Shown: positions 11,575-21,052, counted from the first letter of the stretch. The stretch: 64,000 bases of DNA from Prorocentrum cordatum (GCA_963575745.1 CAUYUJ010019105.1:117501-181500); one strand, 5' to 3'. Numbers and translations: made by a program. The notes: generated by a model not told the origin, from the letters alone.

Positions 11575-11747
11575 CGTAAGAAATGGGAGGGGGTCTGGAC
11601 CCTCCAAGACACGCCACTTCACCCCCCCCCCGTGGGAGAACCCTCCAGAACACCGTCCCCAGACCCCCCCCAGGCCCTCCAAGATAGCCTGGAAGAGACC
11701 CCCCCCCCGAAATGAGACCCCCCTCCCTTTTCTGACGAGATCTGGAG
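11575..11747. mobile_element. MITE-I copy 2 (TA target)
   Basis: A 173-bp near-palindrome from GTCCAGATTTCG to CGAGATCTGGAG, flanked by TA at 11573-11574 and 11748-11749. The interior closely matches copy 1, including CACCGTCCCCAGACCCCC and ATAGCCTGGAAGAGACCCC. Confidence 0.88.
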
Positions 11748-11934
11748 TAGTCCTGGATTTTCCTCCTGCAGGGGAACAGGCACGACCTCAGGCCAGGACG
11801 CCCCTGGCAGGCCGAGAGGCCTCCCCGGGAGCCACACGCTGGAGGCCCCCGCGAGGCCCAGCTGGCATCGGAGGCTTTGTATAAGAAGGGGCTCTCGGAG
11901 CCTGCGGGGTCAGTGTGGGCAGGGGGGATGGGTC

Positions 11935-12010
11935 CTCCTCCTCCTCCTCCTCCTCCTCCTCCTCCTCCTCCTCTTTCTCCTCCTCCTCCTCCTCCTCCTC
12001 TTCCTCTTCC
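11935..12010. repeat. (CTC)n microsatellite
   Basis: Trinucleotide CTC tract, broken by CTTT and CTTC. Confidence 0.95.
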
Positions 12011-12039
12011 GGCGATGAATGACGGATGATGGATGATAG

Positions 12040-13365
12040 TAAGGGTGAAGATTATAATGCTGATGATGTTGGCGATGATGCTGATGCTATGCTGATGCCA
12101 ATGCTGATGCTGACGGTGAGAATGATGATGCTAGTGATGATGCTGATGATGGTGCTGATGGTATGCTGATGCTGATGCTGGAGCTGATGATGATGATGAT
12201 GCTGATGACGACGATGATGGTGATGCGAGGAAGAGGAGGAAGAGGAGGAGGAGGAGGAGGAGGAGGAGGAGGAGGAGTGATGCTGTGGATGTAGATGCTG
12301 CTGATCAAGAGGATGATGATGGCGGTGGTGATGGTGATGGTGACGATGATGACGACTTTGATAATGATGCTGCTGCTGATGATGATGCTGATGACGATGA
12401 TTATGATGACGATGACGTTGCTGATGATGATGATGTTGATGATGCTAACGATGCTGGTGAAAATCATGATGCTGATTGATGATGACCATGACGATGGTGG
12501 TGATGATGATGCTGATGCTGATGATGACGATGATTGGTATGACGATGATGCTACTGCTGCTGATGATTATGATGTGAATGTTAATGATGGCGATGGCAGT
12601 AATGGGTGATGGAAGATGGGTAATCATGGCGATGGTGATGATGGTGATGGTGGTGATGATGATGGTGGTGATGATGGTGATGATGATGCTGATGACGACG
12701 ACGATGGTGATGAGAGAAGGAGGAGGATGGTGTTGCTGCTGATGCTGATGCTGCTGATGAAGAGGATGATGATGGTGGTGCGGGTGATGGTGATGATGAT
12801 GACGACTTTGATAATGATGCTGATGCTGATGATGATGATGATGATGCAGATGACGATGATTATGATGACGATGACGTTGCTGCTGATGATGATGATGTTG
12901 ATGATGCTGACGATGCTGGTGAAAAGCATGCTGCTCACTGGTGATGGCCATGCCGATGGTGGTGATGATGCTCCTGATGCTGATGATGACGATGATTGGT
13001 ATGACGATGTTGCTACTGCTGCTGATGATTATGATGTGAATGATACTGATGGTGATGACAGTAATGGGTGATGGGAGATGAGTAACGATGGCGATGGTGA
13101 TGATGGTGATGGTGGTGATGATGGTGACGGCGGTGATGATGATGATGCTGGTGGTGATGATGAAGATGTTGTCGTTGATGACGATGACGATGACGACGAT
13201 GATAACGATGATGATGCCGATGACGATGACGGTGGCGATGCTGATGACTATGATGAGTATGGTGATTACGGTGAGGGTGATGATGCTGATGATGATGATG
13301 AGGATGATACTGATAATGATTATGATGCTGCTGATGATGATCATCACCATCATCATGGCGGTGAT
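12040..13365. repeat. (GAT)n/(TGA)n microsatellite domain
   Basis: About 1.3 kb of interrupted GATGAT/GATGCT repeats with a GGA run at 12235-12276. A block of about 470 bp is duplicated: 12290-12600 resembles 12745-13065, including GACGACTTTGATAATGATGC and GGTATGACGATG. Open frames of poly-Asp, poly-Ile/Ser/Thr and His-rich types are compositional. Confidence 0.95.
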
Positions 13366-13539
13366 GAGAAGGAGGAGAAGGAAGAGGAGGAGAAACTTGA
13401 GGAGGAGCGAGCGCGCGATGTCTGGGAAACTCTGGGTTCTCCTGCGGGGCACCTCCTAGATTCTACAAGGAGGCTTCAGGCGCTGCTGACGAGTGCAAGG
13501 GAGCATAAAAAGTACGCCGAAGGGACGTGATGATAATGA

Positions 13540-13680
13540 GCAGTAGCAGGAGGAGGGGCGAGGGAGGGAGGAGGGAGGAGGGAGAGAGGGAAAGGAGGAG
13601 GGGAGGGGGATGGGGAGAGGGGGGAGGGGGGGAGGGAGGGGAAGGGGGGGGGGGAGGGGAAGAGGGGGTGGGGGGGCATT
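13540..13680. repeat. (GGA)n purine tract
   Basis: GGAGG/GGGGA-rich, almost purely purine on the plus strand. Confidence 0.9.
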
Positions 13681-13849
13681 TTGAGGAGGCGAGCCGACTC
13701 TGAGCCCAATGGCCTGCTGGCCGCGGGTGATGTGATGTTACACGTGTTCCACGGCGCAGCGCCAGCCCCAGACATTCGCCCGCGGCGGCTCCGAGCAAAC
13801 CCGTGACTACGATGGGATCTACCTGCACCAGGCGAGCCCGCACGTAGAA

Positions 13850-14009
13850 TTGAGTCGGGCGTGTCCCCCTACAGGGGGATTTTCGACGACAAATAAACAG
13901 TACTCAAGAACATACTCCCAAGTGGACAGAAAATACTCGGACAATAGTCCCCAGACTATTTTTTTCTATTTTTGAATATTCCTCCTGTAGAAGGACAGGC
14001 CCGACTTAA
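13850..14009. mobile_element. MITE-C copy with 8-bp TSD
   Basis: A 160-bp element with ends TTGAGTCGGGC and GCCCGACTTAA. It is flanked by a perfect 8-bp direct repeat ACGTAGAA at 13842-13849 and 14010-14017. The 8-bp duplication points to a hAT-like superfamily. Confidence 0.9.
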
Positions 14010-14017
14010 ACGTAGAA

Positions 14018-14370
14018 CCTTGGCTTGGAGAAGAACACATGGTGGTGTCAAACAGGAATGTTTGACAGAACCGTGCTCCCAACACTGTACACCCGTGCGG
14101 TATGCCACAGGACCTGCCAAGAGAAAGAATCAGAAACGGGGCGGAAGAAGAGAAATAACGAAACAACAAAAGTGATGCACGGGGCCGTGATTGTCACGGA
14201 ATCGGTGCGCAGCCTCTCCGGGCAATCTGGAGGGCAATCAGGCCAGGCAATTCGATTGCTGGTCAACGCATGCATTCGCCACCATGCCTCGAGGCACGAA
14301 GTGGAGTGTCCTGAAGCCCCATAGACCTCTGCACTGAAAGTTGCAAATGCTCTCGCACAGGGCCCGCACC
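14018..14370. other. intergenic, no gene seen
   Basis: No recognisable domain or repeat. Confidence 0.4.
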
Positions 14371-14990
14371 CTCGATTCCTGGGCGCTTCAGGGGCCTCCC
14401 GCATACCTCTTGGGGCCTCCCGCGTGGCTTCCCCCGGGGCCAGAAGGCCCGAAGACGGGCCACGCAGCCCCAAGAGACCCACGAGACGGTCCCAAAGGGC
14501 CCCCGCTACGGCGCCATAGCGCTCCAGAGCGGCCCAACAGGGCTTCAGTGCGGCTTAAGAGGCCCGCGAGACGCCCCAAGAGGCTTCGAAGACAACCGTC
14601 AGAAGGCCCCAAGAGGAACAGATCATGGATTCGCCTCCGGTTATTTGTGATACTTTGGCGGTCTCGCTCTGTCGGGCTTTCAACGCTCCCAAGACCGCCC
14701 CAGGACGCCCCAAGGAGGGCCCCGAAGACGGCCCACGAGGCCCCGAAGACGGCCCAGGATGCACCCAAGACGCAAGGGGGGACCCGAGACCGCCCCGAAA
14801 AAGGCCGAAGAGGGGGACCACGAACCGACCTTTCGAGCCATCCACCCCAAGATGGCGCCAAGATCTAGGCCCCGAGGCACGCCCAAGAGGCCTCCAGGAA
14901 GCCCCCGAGAGGCCCCCACGAGACCCCAGGAGGCCCCCAATGACACCCCAAGAGATCTCACAGAGGACCGATAAAAGGCATCCCAAGAGA
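14371..14990. repeat. degenerate CCAAGAGGCCC repeat block
   Basis: Irregular copies of a 10-12-bp CCCAAGAGGCC/CCCAAGACGGCC motif with no fixed period. Similar blocks occur at 17745-18010, 24107-24230, 33870-34190, 34365-34740, 36612-36840 and 42830-43300, and in reverse orientation at 54880-55010. Gly/Ser/Leu- or Arg/Pro-rich open frames are by-products. Confidence 0.8.
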
Positions 14991-15127
14991 CCTTAACATT
15001 GATCCAAGAAGTTTCTGACCCACAGCGCAAACACGGTAGCGGAATGGGCCGAAGGCCACTAGATCCGCCGCCACGCCCCCTCAGGGTACACGGCGTGCCA
15101 GGCGTTTGGTAATACTTGTTCCACCCC

Positions 15128-17115
15128 ATCCTGTGGTGTTGGGTCCTCACTTTGAACAAACAGTTCCCCGAGTTATCCTCCTTCTTTCTTTCCTTCCTCC
15201 TCCCCCTGCTCCCTCCCCTTCCTCCTCCGACCCCGCCTCTCCCCTCCGAGCCAGTCAATCATTTTGGCACAACTCTCAAACGTTTCGTGGCCACACAGGG
15301 AGCCCCACCGAAGGCCCAAATGCCAGCGTCGCATGCGCCCGCCGCCCACATTTTGGTACACCCTTCCAACGTTATGACCCCTCAGAATGCCCCACCGAAG
15401 GCCCAAATGCCAGCAATCGCATGCGCCCACCGCACACATGTTGGCACACCATTCCGACGCTTCGTGGCCCCAGCCAGCGTTCGCATGCGCCCACCGCACT
15501 CATCTCATTCTGGCACACCCCTTACACGTTCCGTGGCCCCACAGGGGGGCCCCACCGAAGGCCCAAAAGCCAGCGTTCGCATGCGCCCACCGCACCCATT
15601 TTGGCACGCCCCTCGCGCGTTTCGCGACCCCACAAGGAGCCCTACTGAAAACTGGAACGCCAGCGTTCGCAGGCGCCCACCGCACCCATTGTGGCACACC
15701 CCATCGTGCGTTTCGCGGCCCCACAAGGGGCCCCACCGAAGGCTCAAATACCAACGTTCACATGCGCCCACCGCACCCATTTTGGCACGCCCCTTATACG
15801 TTTCGTGGCCCCACAAGGGGGCCCCACCGAAAGCTCAAATGCGAGCGTTCGCATGCGCCCACCACGCTCATTTTGGCACACCCCTCAAACGTTTCGAGGC
15901 ACCACAGTGGGCCCGACCGAGGGCTCGAATACCAGCGTTCGCATGCGCACATCGCACCCATTGTGGCACGCCCCTCACGCGTGTCGTGGCCCCACAAGGA
16001 ACCCCACCGAAGGCCCAAATGCCAGCGTTCACATGCGCCCACCGCGCCAACTTGCACAACATTCCGACGTGTCGTGGCCCCACAGGGGGCCCCACCGAAG
16101 GCCCAAAATGCCAACGTTCGCGTGCGCCCACCGCACCCATTTTGGCACACCATTCCGACGTGTCGTGGCCCAACAGGGAGCTCTACCGAACGCTCAAATT
16201 CCAGCGTTCGCATGCGCTCACCCCACCCATTCGCGCACACCTCTCACACGCTTCGTAGCCACATAAGGAGGCCCTACTGAAGGCCCAAACGCCATTGTAG
16301 CATGCGCCCTCCGCACCAATTTTGGCACACCCCTCACACGCTTCGTGGCCCCTCAAGGAGCCCCACCGAAGGCTCAACTGCCAGCGTTCGCATGCGGCCA
16401 CAACGCCCATGTTGGCGCACCCCTCAAACGTTTCGAGGCACCACGGTGGGCCCCACCGATGGTTCGAATGCCAGCGTGCGCATGCGCACACCGCACCCAT
16501 TGTGGCACGCCGCGCACACGTTTTCGTGGCCTCACAGGGAGCCCCACCGAAGGCTCAAATGCCAGCGTTCACATGCGCCCACCGCACCCACTTTGGCAAA
16601 CCATTCCGACGTGTCGTGGCCCCACAGGGAGCCCCACCGAGGACCCAAATGCCAGCGTTCGCATGCGCCCACCGCACCAATTTTGGCACACCCCTCACAC
16701 GCTTCGTGGCCCCAAAGGGAGCCCTACCGAAAGCTCAAGTGCCAGCGTTCACATGCGCCCACCGCACCCATGTTGGCACGCCGTTCCGACGGTTCGTGGC
16801 CCCACAGGTAGCCCACCCGAAGGCCCACATGCCAGCGTTCGAATGCACCCACCGCACGTTTGGCAGCCCCATAGAGGGATCCACCGAATGCGGTGCATAC
16901 AACGACGGTGCCCACCACCTCGCCATCACTCGGACGTCCATTCCCTGTGTTGTTTTTCGGTCTCTTGCGTGGTTTTTTTTTCGCCAAATGATCAAGGATG
17001 CTCCTCGAGGGTCCTCGCCGACGGAAAAATGCACACGCCCGAACGATGCCAAGACCGAACGCGGTGCACACAACGAGGGTGCCCGCCACTGCAAACTGTC
17101 GGGTGGTTCGCCGAG
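15128..17115 (+). repeat. composite minisatellite element B (about 90-bp units)
   Basis: The left block ATCCTGTGGTGTTGGGTCCT is followed by a CT-rich stretch (15175-15240) and then about 18 tandem units of 88-91 bp. Each unit carries CGTGGCCCCACA, AGCCCCACCGAAGGC, CCAGCGTTCGCATGCGCCCA and TTTTGGCACACCCCTC. The right-hand block (GCGGTGCATACAACGACGGT) is interrupted by a MITE-D at 16919-17053. Confidence 0.88.
16919..17053. mobile_element. MITE-D inside composite element B
   Basis: Standard MITE-D ends and interior. It is flanked by a direct repeat of about 33 bp: GAATGCGGTGCATACAACGA just left and GAACGCGGTGCACACAACGA just right, each followed by a GGTGCCC(A/G)CCAC match. That is far longer than usual target duplications, so a local tandem duplication of the host block is likely. 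Confidence 0.85.
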
Positions 17116-17280
17116 CTCTGCTTCTCTTCTAACGTCACTAAGTGGGCCCTCGGCCGATCCCGCCTCCAAGGCGGCCACGCTCGCCCGAGATATGGCACGA
17201 GATGTCCTCCAGGCGGCCCAAGCGGGCCCCAAGATGCCCCAGGAGGGTTTACAAACATAACAGGGGATATGTCGACCCCT

Positions 17281-17420
17281 ATCTCAGGCTTCGTGGGGTT
17301 TCCGAATGGACCAAAAATTTGGTGCCAACCCTGGGATATACGATGGGGGGGTGTCCATCCTCGATAGGGGTGCGTCCAAATTGCCCCCTTGGGGTGTATC
17401 CCAGGGTTTTCTCGTTTTTC
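17281..17420. repeat. foldback repeat
   Basis: AACCCTGGGATATAC near 17329 is inverted against GTGTATCCCAGGGTT near 17393, and inner blocks GGGGTGTCCATCC and GGTGCGTCCAAATTGCCCCC face each other. Probably a small MITE. Confidence 0.5.
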
Positions 17421-17580
17421 TGAGCGGCCAAACTTTTCGGGCGAAACTCGGGGATTGGGGGAGAAACATCGCCCGCGAAAACATACTTCCAGCATGCCAC
17501 AAGCATCGGCTTCCTGCAGCAATGAGTTGCATTCTCGCCGTTTCGGGTGCCCGACGCTCCGACGCCAAAGAGGCCTACAT

Positions 17581-17740
17581 TGAAGGGGCCCCAGGACACA
17601 CAAATAAATACACACATAAAAATATCCCCTATATTTTCTCATATTTTCTGGGTTGTTGTCTTCCCCCCAATGCCCATATTTTCCCATCTTTTCTGGGGAA
17701 TCGAGGATTAATTGTGTCTGTGTGTTTTTTCCCCTCCTGA
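17581..17740. mobile_element. MITE-E copy 2 (5-bp TSD TACAT)
   Basis: A 160-bp element from TGAAGGGGCCCCAGG to CCCCTCCTGA, flanked by TACAT at 17576-17580 and 17741-17745. Confidence 0.9.
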
Positions 17741-17744
17741 TACA

Positions 17745-18010
17745 TGATGGCCCCAAGAGGTCCCCAAGAGGCCAGCAACAAGGTGCAAGAGGTCCCCAAG
17801 ACGGCCCACGAGGCCCCAATGACTGCCCCAACGACCTCCAAGACGGCCCTAAAGCGCCCAAAGAGGGACCCACGAGTGCCCAGCCCCAAGACGACCTTGG
17901 AAGGCCAAGAGGTCCCTTAGAGGCCCTCAAAGGCTCCCGACAAGACCCCAAGAGGTTCCAGGAGACCCCCAGGAGACCCCAGGCACCCACGAGGCCATTT
18001 GGAGACCCCG
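17745..18010. repeat. degenerate CCAAGAGGCCC repeat block
   Basis: Same 10-12-bp motif family as at 14371-14990. Confidence 0.8.
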
Positions 18011-18059
18011 GCTCCCAGGACACCACCGGGAGGCCCCATGAGGGCATCAAGCTGTCGCC

Positions 18060-18190
18060 TGTGCTCCCCCCACCTCCTCCTCCTCGTCCTCCTCCTCCTC
18101 CTCCTCCTCGTCCTCCTCCTCCTGCTTCTCCTCCTCCTCCTCCTCCTCCTCCTCCTCCTCCTCCTCCGCCTCATCCTCCTTTTTTCTTCG
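18060..18190. repeat. (CTC)n microsatellite
   Basis: CTC/CTG trinucleotide tract ending in a short T-run. Confidence 0.95.
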
Positions 18191-18329
18191 CTCTCCTTCT
18201 GCCCTTCCCCTCCCAAGTGCTCCCCAAAGGGTCCGCTCTGCAGCGGCCGAGGGGGGATAGGCACACGGCCGAGCAGCTTGGCAGGGCCTCGGCCCAACGT
18301 TTTTGTGCCGCGCGGGCGCTCCCAGATGG

Positions 18330-18430
18330 CAGTGGGCGGCTGTGCTCCGCCGTAGCCGTCTTCGATACGTGCGCAGACCTACCTCTTCAAACCCCGCCTG
18401 TTGACGGGCCCGGCCTTGCATGAGTGATTA
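18330..18430. repeat. 100-bp repeat, left flank of hydrolase region
   Basis: Matches 20008-20104: GCCGTAGCCGTCTTCGATAC, then GCAGACCTACCTCTTCAAACC, then CTGTTGACGGGCCCGGCCTT. In both places it runs directly into a MITE-F. The pair therefore forms direct repeats of about 280 bp on either side of the hydrolase gene. Confidence 0.8.
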
Positions 18431-18607
18431 CAGTCGGCCCGTACCGTAAGGATGCGTGCGCTGTAGGGACGCAAGGGCCCTGGACGCCCATGTCGCAGCT
18501 TTTCGAGCGGGGCGCGGCCAACGAAAGTGGCCAAGGATGGACCAAGGAGGCAAGGATGCAAGGGTACCCTTGAGAAGGTTGCCCAGCCTTACTATGCGGG
18601 TTGCCTG
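18431..18607. mobile_element. MITE-F copy 1 (TA target)
   Basis: Starts CAGTCGGCCCGTACCGTAAG and ends GCGGGTTGCCTG, with TA on both sides (18429-18430, 18608-18609). The interior has AAGGATGCAAGGGTACCCTT and GAAGGTTGCCC, shared with 20105, 24947, 42064 and 21263. Confidence 0.8.
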
Positions 18608-18609
18608 TA

Positions 18610-19027
18610 AGGTGTTTGCTCTCTTTTTTTGTCCGTGGCCTTCTATTATACAACATGCTTGCCGATGCGCCGTCTATGCACGGCATTGCCATTCCAGCCC
18701 GCTGTCGAAGAGCTGGCTGCCCAGCTGATAGGAAGGAGGCTCCGCCATGCTACAATGTCTCAACCACTACTGTACAGTGGAGGTGAACTCCAATCTTGGA
18801 TCGAGAAATCCTCTCCAAATAAATCCATCCACAAACAACATCTGTAAAGATCAACTGGCAGCGCCGGTTGGAGCCGACAGCACAGCACGCATGGGCGCGA
18901 AAGGCATAACGAAGAGTCTTCGCTGCTGCGCAGTCACAAATTCAGGGTACGGGACGCACAGGAATGAGACGGGAGCAGGAGGGGGTTTCAACATGCATTC
19001 AAACAAACATCATGTGGTGCACCCATG
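18610..19027. other. 3-prime flank of hydrolase gene, no gene seen
   Basis: Less GC-rich than its surroundings. No domain recognised. It may hold the 3-prime UTR of the minus-strand hydrolase. Confidence 0.4.
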
Positions 19028-19033
19028 TTTATT
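19028..19033 (-). promoter_or_regulatory. AATAAA motif at the hydrolase stop codon
   Basis: On the minus strand the stop codon TGA runs straight into AATAAA (TGAATAAA). It could be a polyadenylation signal. Dinoflagellate transcripts are not known to depend on this hexamer, so it may be chance. Confidence 0.3.
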
Positions 19034-19788
19034 CAAAGGAACTGGAATCTCTGTCTCTGTGTGTCTTCCTCGCGCTCTGAAGACTCCCACGACTCCTCGA
19101 CGAACTTGACCAGGGGGGCAACGAACTCCGGGACCAGCTGGTGGCCTCCAGACTCGGCAACGACCCAGGTGACCATGCGATCGCCTAAAGCGCTCCTGAG
19201 GGCATCGGAAGTGTGCTCGAAGTCGACGACGCTGTCGTCCTTGACAAGGAAGACACCGAGTCTACCCTGGATCTGGGGGAACAGCTCCTTGGCAGCGGCG
19301 GCGTGAAAGGTCGGCACTACCAGGGCCGTGGCCACCACCTCCTCCATCTCGGCCGCAGCCTCAGCTGCTACGTGGGCGCCCCAAGCCTTCCCCACCACCA
19401 CTGCCTTCGCCTTCACCGCCGACCTATAACGGGAAGGCAACTGCTCGTTCTGCGGAAGCAGCGTGCTCCGCATGAGCTCACGGAAGGCGTCCACCGTCAG
19501 CCTGCCTGGCCGCAGCTCCACCGGGCCAGAGTGGAAGTCCGGGAGCAGTACGTGGAAGCCCGCAGCGGCCATCTGCAGGGCGGCGGGGTTCCAGTCCTTC
19601 CACTCCCCCCCGGGGGTCCACGGGGTCGCGCTCCTCTTGCCATGCACCAGGATGACCAGTGGGTCGCTGGGCGACCCGAACTCGCGCAGGCGCATGGACC
19701 CGTAGGGCGTCTCCACGAGCTCCCAGGCCGGGAGCTGGCCATCGGCCGGCTCCTCCAAGAGGCAAAATACCCGAGTAGGTGCAGCCAA
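19033..19788 (-). CDS. alpha/beta-hydrolase-like protein lacking the nucleophile serine
   Basis: A 251-residue open frame with an alpha/beta-hydrolase layout. A strand ends in LVILVHG (45-50), where the oxyanion-hole loop is expected. A WKDWNPAALQMAAAGFHVLL segment (63-82) leads into a DFHSG turn. The nucleophile elbow reads VVGKAWGAH (132-139). Acidic residues D184/D185 lie in FLVKDDSVV, and a late SGGHQLVP gives H216. Family members normally have Gly-X-Ser-X-Gly at the elbow; here it is Gly-Lys-Ala-Trp-Gly, so the catalytic Ser is Ala. The open frame begins at a TTG just after an in-frame TGA. The first ATG is residue 32, so the true 5-prime end may lie in another exon or be lost. It is intronless and bracketed by direct repeats of about 280 bp. 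Either a non-enzymatic family member, a decayed copy, or a gene whose Ser was lost by point mutation. Confidence 0.75.
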   Translation of the reverse strand: MAAPTRVFCLLEEPADGQLPAWELVETPYGSMRLREFGSPSDPLVILVHGKRSATPWTPGGEWKDWNPAALQMAAAGFHVLLPDFHSGPVELRPGRLTVDAFRELMRSTLLPQNEQLPSRYRSAVKAKAVVVGKAWGAHVAAEAAAEMEEVVATALVVPTFHAAAAKELFPQIQGRLGVFLVKDDSVVDFEHTSDALRSALGDRMVTWVVAESGGHQLVPEFVAPLVKFVEESWESSEREEDTQRQRFQFL

Positions 19789-19806
19789 CTCGTGTCATGA
19801 AGACGG

Positions 19807-19895
19807 ACGCACACGATAAGGATGCATGGACCTTGGGAGACCGTTTCGAAGCTGTTCTAGCTGGGCGCGGCCCGCGAAAGTGGCCAAGGATGGAC
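19807..19895. mobile_element. MITE-F fragment
   Basis: Partial match to the MITE-F interior (GATAAGGATGCATGGACCTT and CGAAAGTGGCCAAGGATGGA) directly upstream of the hydrolase start. Both termini are missing. It is followed by degenerate repeats of GCGAAGCTGGGCGCGGCC to about 19980. Confidence 0.55.
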
Positions 19896-20007
19896 CCAAG
19901 CTGGGCGAAAGTGGCGAAGCTGAGCGCGGCCCGCGAAAATGGCGAAGCTGGGCGCGGCCGCGAAAGTGCCCGCCAAAGCGGCCGCGTGGGCGTTCCAAGA
20001 AGGCAAT

Positions 20008-20104
20008 GGTTGGCGGTGTTCTGCCGTAGCCGTCTTCGATACATGCGTAGACCTACTTCTTCAAACCCAACCTGTTGACGGGCCCGGCCTTACATGAGTG
20101 ATTA
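20008..20104. repeat. 100-bp repeat, right flank of hydrolase region
   Basis: Direct-orientation partner of 18330-18430. Confidence 0.8.
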
Positions 20105-20288
20105 CAGTCGGCCCATATCGTAAGGATACGTGCGCTGTAAGGATGCAAGGACCTTGGACGCCCATGTCGAAGCTATTCGAGCGGGGCGCGGCCAAAGAAA
20201 GTGGCCAAGGATGGAACGAGGAGGCAAGGATGCAAGGGTGCCCTTGGGCCTTGGGAAGGTTGCCCATCCTTGCTATGCGGGTTGCCTG
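20105..20288. mobile_element. MITE-F copy 2 (TA target)
   Basis: Starts CAGTCGGCCCATATCGTAAG and ends GCGGGTTGCCTG, flanked by TA. Near-collinear with 18431-18607. Confidence 0.8.
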
Positions 20289-20514
20289 TATGATAGACGA
20301 TGAAAGCACCACTACTCATTTGGGAGGGGACCTGAGTTAGGACGGCCGAACACATCGGGGATGTTTTTTTTTTTGTGCAGGTGTACCACAACGAAACCGC
20401 CCATACGAAATGGGTTTTCCGTAAACACCCTGCACCTAAGTTTGGCCACGTCTTCATTACGCGTTATGATTTGTGGGAAGATGTGCGTTTGGATGCCCGC
20501 GCGGATTTCTCGGC

Positions 20515-20650
20515 CTCGCCATCGCTCGGACGTCCATTCCCTGGGCTTTGTTCGGCTTCGTGCGTGCTTTTTTCGATTCGCCACATGATCAAGGATGCTC
20601 CTCGATGGTCCCCGCCGAAGGAGAAATGCACACGCCCGAGCGATGCCAAG
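20515..20650. mobile_element. MITE-D copy
   Basis: CATCGCTCGGACGTCC at the left and ACACGCCCGAGCGATG at the right, with the shared T-run and ATGATCAAGGATGCTCCTCG interior. Confidence 0.85.
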
Positions 20651-20811
20651 GGACCCCCCCCCCCCCCTGTTGGCGCGTGGGCCTCACCCGGGGGCGGCGC
20701 CCGAGGCGCCGCCGAGAAGGGCCCTGCGCCGACCGGGGCACTCCGCACAGATCCCTGCACATCCACAGGGGGGCTGCTGAAGCACGGGACGGTTTCCCCG
20801 AGGATCGTCTA

Positions 20812-21050
20812 CAGGCGGACTTGATTGGACAGAGCACGCGACGGGACAGGAGACCCCTCCGAAGGCCACGTTGCAATAGGAGTGCAAGAAGGCATGGGTC
20901 GCGAGTTAATTGGACAGAGCACGCGACGGGACAGAAGACCCCTCCGAAGGCCACGTTGCAATAGGAGTGCAAGAAGGCATGGGTCGCGAGGCACAGGACA
21001 CAAGGGTACCCTTGATTTGGCAGGGTCGACCTACTGATCCTGGCCGACTG
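20812..21050. mobile_element. MITE-B copy with internal duplication (TA target)
   Basis: Starts CAGGCGGACTTGATTGGACA and ends CTGGCCGACTG, flanked by TA at 20810-20811 and 21051-21052. An internal block of about 75-80 bp from ATTGGACAGAGCACGCGACG to GGCATGGGTCGCGAG is present twice in tandem. The second part reads ACACAAGGGTACCCTTGATT, as in the copies at 27088 and 32581. The stretch TTGCAATAGGAGTG provides an empty site for the nested insertion at 27159. Confidence 0.8.
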
Positions 21051-21052
21051 TA

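Noticed and set aside
12040-13365. Poly-Asp, Ile-rich and His-rich open frames
   Set aside because: Direct translation of GAT/CAT trinucleotides. The same applies at 37231-38405.
15128-17115. CRISPR array
   Set aside because: Units are contiguous 88-91-bp repeats without unique spacers, in a eukaryotic context and with no cas genes. The same holds for the 112-bp and 117-bp arrays.
18340-18375. DinoSL relic at GCCGTAGCCGTC
   Set aside because: Only CCGTAGCC matches; the rest differs, and the sequence belongs to a repeat that also occurs at 20008.
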